Shown here: piece after piece, positions 5,059-7,086 of the stretch
Layout of the letters: the number at the start of each line of letters is the position of its first letter
How positions within the stretch are numbered: position 1 is the first letter of the stretch
Source of the DNA: Planctomycetales bacterium
Lineage (GTDB): Bacteria > Planctomycetota > Planctomycetia > Isosphaerales > Isosphaeraceae
DNA: 7,086 bases
Direction of reading: 5' to 3'
Assembly (NCBI GenBank): GCA_027435495.1
Contig: DAHZZC010000928.1
Coordinates: 1 to 7,086 of the forward strand
Translations under genes and position numbers: made by a program
The notes under the pieces: generated by a model
The model's input: only the letters and a program-made list of their open reading frames with translations
Databases searched by the model: none
Told to the model about the DNA's origin: nothing

Positions 5059-6897
5059 TCAGGAAGATATCTGTGTTACCTCGTCGATAAAGCGGTGTAA
5101 ATCGGCCTCCATTTGTCCCAGGAGGTCTCGTGTGGTCCATTTTGCGGTTGGGAGGGAGTCGGGGCCGGCGACCTCGGTCCGGGCGAAGAGGTAGAACTTG
5201 ATTTTCGGCTCGGTGCCCGAGGGGCGGGCCGCGAACCGGCATCCGGGTCGGTCGGCCTGGAAGATCACCAGGTCGCCCGAGGGGTAGGGCAGGGGGGTGG
5301 GCTCGCCAGGCGGGTTGAGGGGTCGCCTCTGGTGGAGTTGGTAGTCGCACACCTCGCGGAGCGTGAGGCCGCCGATTTCTCGGGGCGGCCGGGTCCGAAA
5401 GGCTTCCATGATCGCCTGGATCTGCGCGTGTCCCTGGCGACCCTCGCACGTCCGGGTGATCAGCCGCTCGCCGTAGTGGCCGACGTCGATGTAGAGGTCG
5501 TCCAGATATTCGAGCACGGTCTGCTTGCGATCCTTGACTGTCGCGGCCAGCTCGGCGAACAGGAGCGCCGCGACCGAGGCGTCCTTGTCGCGGACGTCGG
5601 AGCCCTTGAGGTATCCGTGCGACTCCTCGAATGCGAAGAGGAAGCTGGCCGGGCCTGACTGCTCGATCCGGTCGGCGATCCACTTGAAGCCGACGAGCAG
5701 GTTGTCCTCGGTTCGGATTCCTTCGCGGAGGGCCAGGGCCCGGGTCATCTCGGTCGAGACCATGGTGGTGACGAGAAAATGGTCGGAGCGGAGTCGTCCG
5801 AGGTCCTCGCTCTGCTTCATCACGAAAGCGGCCAGCAGGACCCCGATCTGGTTGCCGTCGAGGGTCGTCCAGTCGCCATGCGGGTTGCCAGCAGCAGGGA
5901 CTGCCACGCCGATCCGGTCGGCGTCGGGGTCGCTCGCCAGCACCAACTCCGCACCGATCCGGCGGGCCTCGTCGATCGCCGCCTGGAGGGTCTGTGGATA
6001 CTCGGGGTTAGCGACGTGTCCGGGGACCGTCGGGAAGTCGCCGTCTGGGGTGCGCTGCGATTCGAGGACGCGGAGTCCCCGGAATCCGGCCGTCCGGAGC
6101 GTGGCGGCCACCGAGGTCTCGCCGACCCCGTGCAGCGGCGTGTAGACGATCGATAGGTCGCGGGCGTGGCTGACCGATTCGCCCACCACCGATGTGATAT
6201 AGGCGGTGTCGACCTCGGGGCCTGCATATCGGATGGAACCATCGGCGAGGGCCTCGTCCATCGGCTTTTCGGGGATCTCTCGATCCGAGGCGGCCTGGAC
6301 GCAGTCGATAATCCCCCGGTCGTCTGGCGGGATGACCTGGCCGCCAGTCGACGAGTAACACTTGAAACCGTTGTCCGACGGTGGATTGTGCGAGGCCGTG
6401 ATCATGATCCCGGCGTCGCAGTGCAGGTGGCGGACAGCAAAAGAGAGCAGGGGGGTCGACCGGTGCCCGCGGAAGAGGATGACGCGGAACCCGGCCGCAG
6501 CCAGGACCCGGGCGCAGAGTTCGGCGAACTCGGGGGACTGGTGGCGGGTGTCGTGCGCGATCACGCAGCTCCGAGGTTCGCCGGGGTGCTTCTTCCGGGC
6601 GACGTAGTCGGCGAGCCCGCGAGCGCTCTCGGCCATCGTCCGGTCGTTCAGGACATTGGTGCCGACCGAATACATCTTGCCGCGACGGCCGCCGGTGCCA
6701 AACTCGAGGACGGCGTAGAAGGCGTCGTCGAGCTTGCCCCAGTCGCCCCGGTCGATCTCCTCGATCAACTGGGCGCGGTAGGGACGGAATGGATCCTCGA
6801 CGAGCCATCGTCGGATGTTCGCCGCCGCCACTGCTGAGACCTTCCCGTCCCGTTCCGCGTCGTCGAGCCGAGTGACTGCCCCCGCCGCATCGCTCAT
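5059..6897 (-). CDS. Phosphohexomutase (phosphoglucomutase/phosphomannomutase)
   Basis: The 612-residue cytoplasmic enzyme belongs to the alpha-D-phosphohexomutase superfamily, which moves phosphate between C1 and C6 of hexose phosphates through a phosphoserine and a bisphosphate intermediate. All four signature sites are present in order: the catalytic loop TASHNPPSDNG with Ser169, the Mg-binding DPDADR loop with Asp323, Asp325 and Asp327, the sugar-specificity loop EESHG at 424-428, and the phosphate-binding loop RPSGTEPK at 558-565. An N-terminal FGTGGRRG (66-73) replaces the commoner FGTAGLRG. The total length of about 610 and the EESHG form point to the long PGM2/PgcA-like branch, which usually prefers glucose phosphate, though mannose-, pentose- or bisphosphate-acting relatives exist. 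It would supply glucose-1-phosphate for glycogen and nucleotide sugars. ATG 6897 is chosen because AGGGA precedes it at good spacing and the conserved N-terminus starts there; an upstream in-frame ATG at 6978 adds 27 unconvincing residues. It is convergent with the membrane-enzyme gene. No defect seen. Confidence 0.95.
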   Translation of the reverse strand: MSDAAGAVTRLDDAERDGKVSAVAAANIRRWLVEDPFRPYRAQLIEEIDRGDWGKLDDAFYAVLEFGTGGRRGKMYSVGTNVLNDRTMAESARGLADYVARKKHPGEPRSCVIAHDTRHQSPEFAELCARVLAAAGFRVILFRGHRSTPLLSFAVRHLHCDAGIMITASHNPPSDNGFKCYSSTGGQVIPPDDRGIIDCVQAASDREIPEKPMDEALADGSIRYAGPEVDTAYITSVVGESVSHARDLSIVYTPLHGVGETSVAATLRTAGFRGLRVLESQRTPDGDFPTVPGHVANPEYPQTLQAAIDEARRIGAELVLASDPDADRIGVAVPAAGNPHGDWTTLDGNQIGVLLAAFVMKQSEDLGRLRSDHFLVTTMVSTEMTRALALREGIRTEDNLLVGFKWIADRIEQSGPASFLFAFEESHGYLKGSDVRDKDASVAALLFAELAATVKDRKQTVLEYLDDLYIDVGHYGERLITRTCEGRQGHAQIQAIMEAFRTRPPREIGGLTLREVCDYQLHQRRPLNPPGEPTPLPYPSGDLVIFQADRPGCRFAARPSGTEPKIKFYLFARTEVAGPDSLPTAKWTTRDLLGQMEADLHRFIDEVTQISS

Positions 6898-6906
6898 CGT
6901 TGGTCG

Positions 6907-6911
6907 TCCCT
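6907..6911 (-). promoter_or_regulatory. Ribosome binding site of the phosphohexomutase gene
   Basis: On the - strand AGGGA (plus-strand TCCCT, 6907-6911) lies nine bases before the ATG at 6897. It is the main reason for choosing this start over the longer one at 6978. Confidence 0.55.
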
Positions 6912-6981
6912 GCGCACCGCACTGGATGCCTACCGTACTCTCTCCCCGAACGTTACCCCGATCCGCATCGGGCGGCAAGCC

Positions 6982-7018
6982 AATCCGGCCGGCAACCTCC
7001 GAGCAGACGGGCCGGATT
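6982..7018 (-). repeat. 9-bp inverted repeat upstream of phosphohexomutase gene
   Basis: AATCCGGCC (6982-6990) and GGCCGGATT (7010-7018) are perfect inverted copies separated by 19 bases. They lie 85-121 bases upstream of the ATG at 6897, so they could fold in the leader RNA or serve as a two-fold protein site. There is no T-run on either side. Confidence 0.45.
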
Positions 7019-7058
7019 CGGGTCCCGGAGCCGGGTTACTCGTTTGGCGCAACCACTG

Positions 7059-7072
7059 ACTTTAATCAAAGT
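7059..7072. promoter_or_regulatory. Small A/T-rich dyad near window end
   Basis: ACTTT (7059-7063), AATC, AAAGT (7068-7072) form a 14-base dyad in otherwise GC-rich DNA, about 160-175 bases upstream of the phosphohexomutase start. It could be an operator or part of a promoter. No good -35/-10 pair was found with it, and the next gene is outside the window. Confidence 0.25.
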
Positions 7073-7086
7073 TTCTCCGGGCGAAA

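Noticed and set aside
6930..6975. Possible - strand promoter TTGCCG-N17-TAACGT for the phosphohexomutase
   Set aside because: Each hexamer matches consensus at only about half its positions, which is expected by chance.
6898..6978. 27-residue N-terminal extension of the phosphohexomutase
   Set aside because: It has no ribosome site at the longer start and non-conserved composition, while AGGGA sits properly before the ATG at 6897.

Overview
The window looks like a piece of a GC-rich planctomycete chromosome, probably Isosphaeraceae-like. The family level is inference. The main marker is a DUF1559 pseudopilin-like protein (1063-2199) with a prepilin leader and an exact C-terminal H-X9-DG motif, a family greatly expanded in Planctomycetota. 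Two sulfatase-superfamily genes and a small lipoprotein beside the DUF1559 gene fit the same phylum. No mobile element, CRISPR array, tRNA or rRNA was seen.

Layout: (1) 1-267 is the 3' end of a sulfatase gene that starts outside the window. (2) 268-1062 is a long non-coding gap. It holds a near-consensus sigma70-type promoter (460-488) and several short hairpins. Just before the next start codon there is a pair of mutually exclusive stems followed by a T-rich run. (3) 1063-4686 is a probable three-gene unit on the + strand: DUF1559 pseudopilin, a 150-residue lipoprotein, and a 644-residue five-helix membrane enzyme of the sulfatase/alkaline-phosphatase fold. A strong hairpin (2245-2276) separates the first two genes, and only 4 bases separate the last two. 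(4) 4687-5058 is a convergent intergenic region with no convincing gene or terminator. (5) 5059-6897 on the - strand encodes a complete phosphohexomutase (phosphoglucomutase/phosphomannomutase type). (6) 6898-7086 is its upstream region, with a 9-base inverted repeat and a small dyad.

How the parts may work together: the DUF1559 protein and the lipoprotein should both end up at the cell envelope, one as a processed pseudopilin and one lipid-anchored. The membrane enzyme should put its catalytic domain on the outer side of the cytoplasmic membrane. That enzyme has Thr where true sulfatases carry the Cys or Ser that becomes formylglycine. With its five N-terminal helices this recalls phosphoethanolamine and lipoteichoic-acid transferases more than sulfate-ester hydrolases. 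A working hypothesis is an envelope-modification cassette, but the substrate cannot be read from the sequence. The phosphohexomutase is a housekeeping sugar-phosphate enzyme on the opposite strand, with no evident link beyond proximity.
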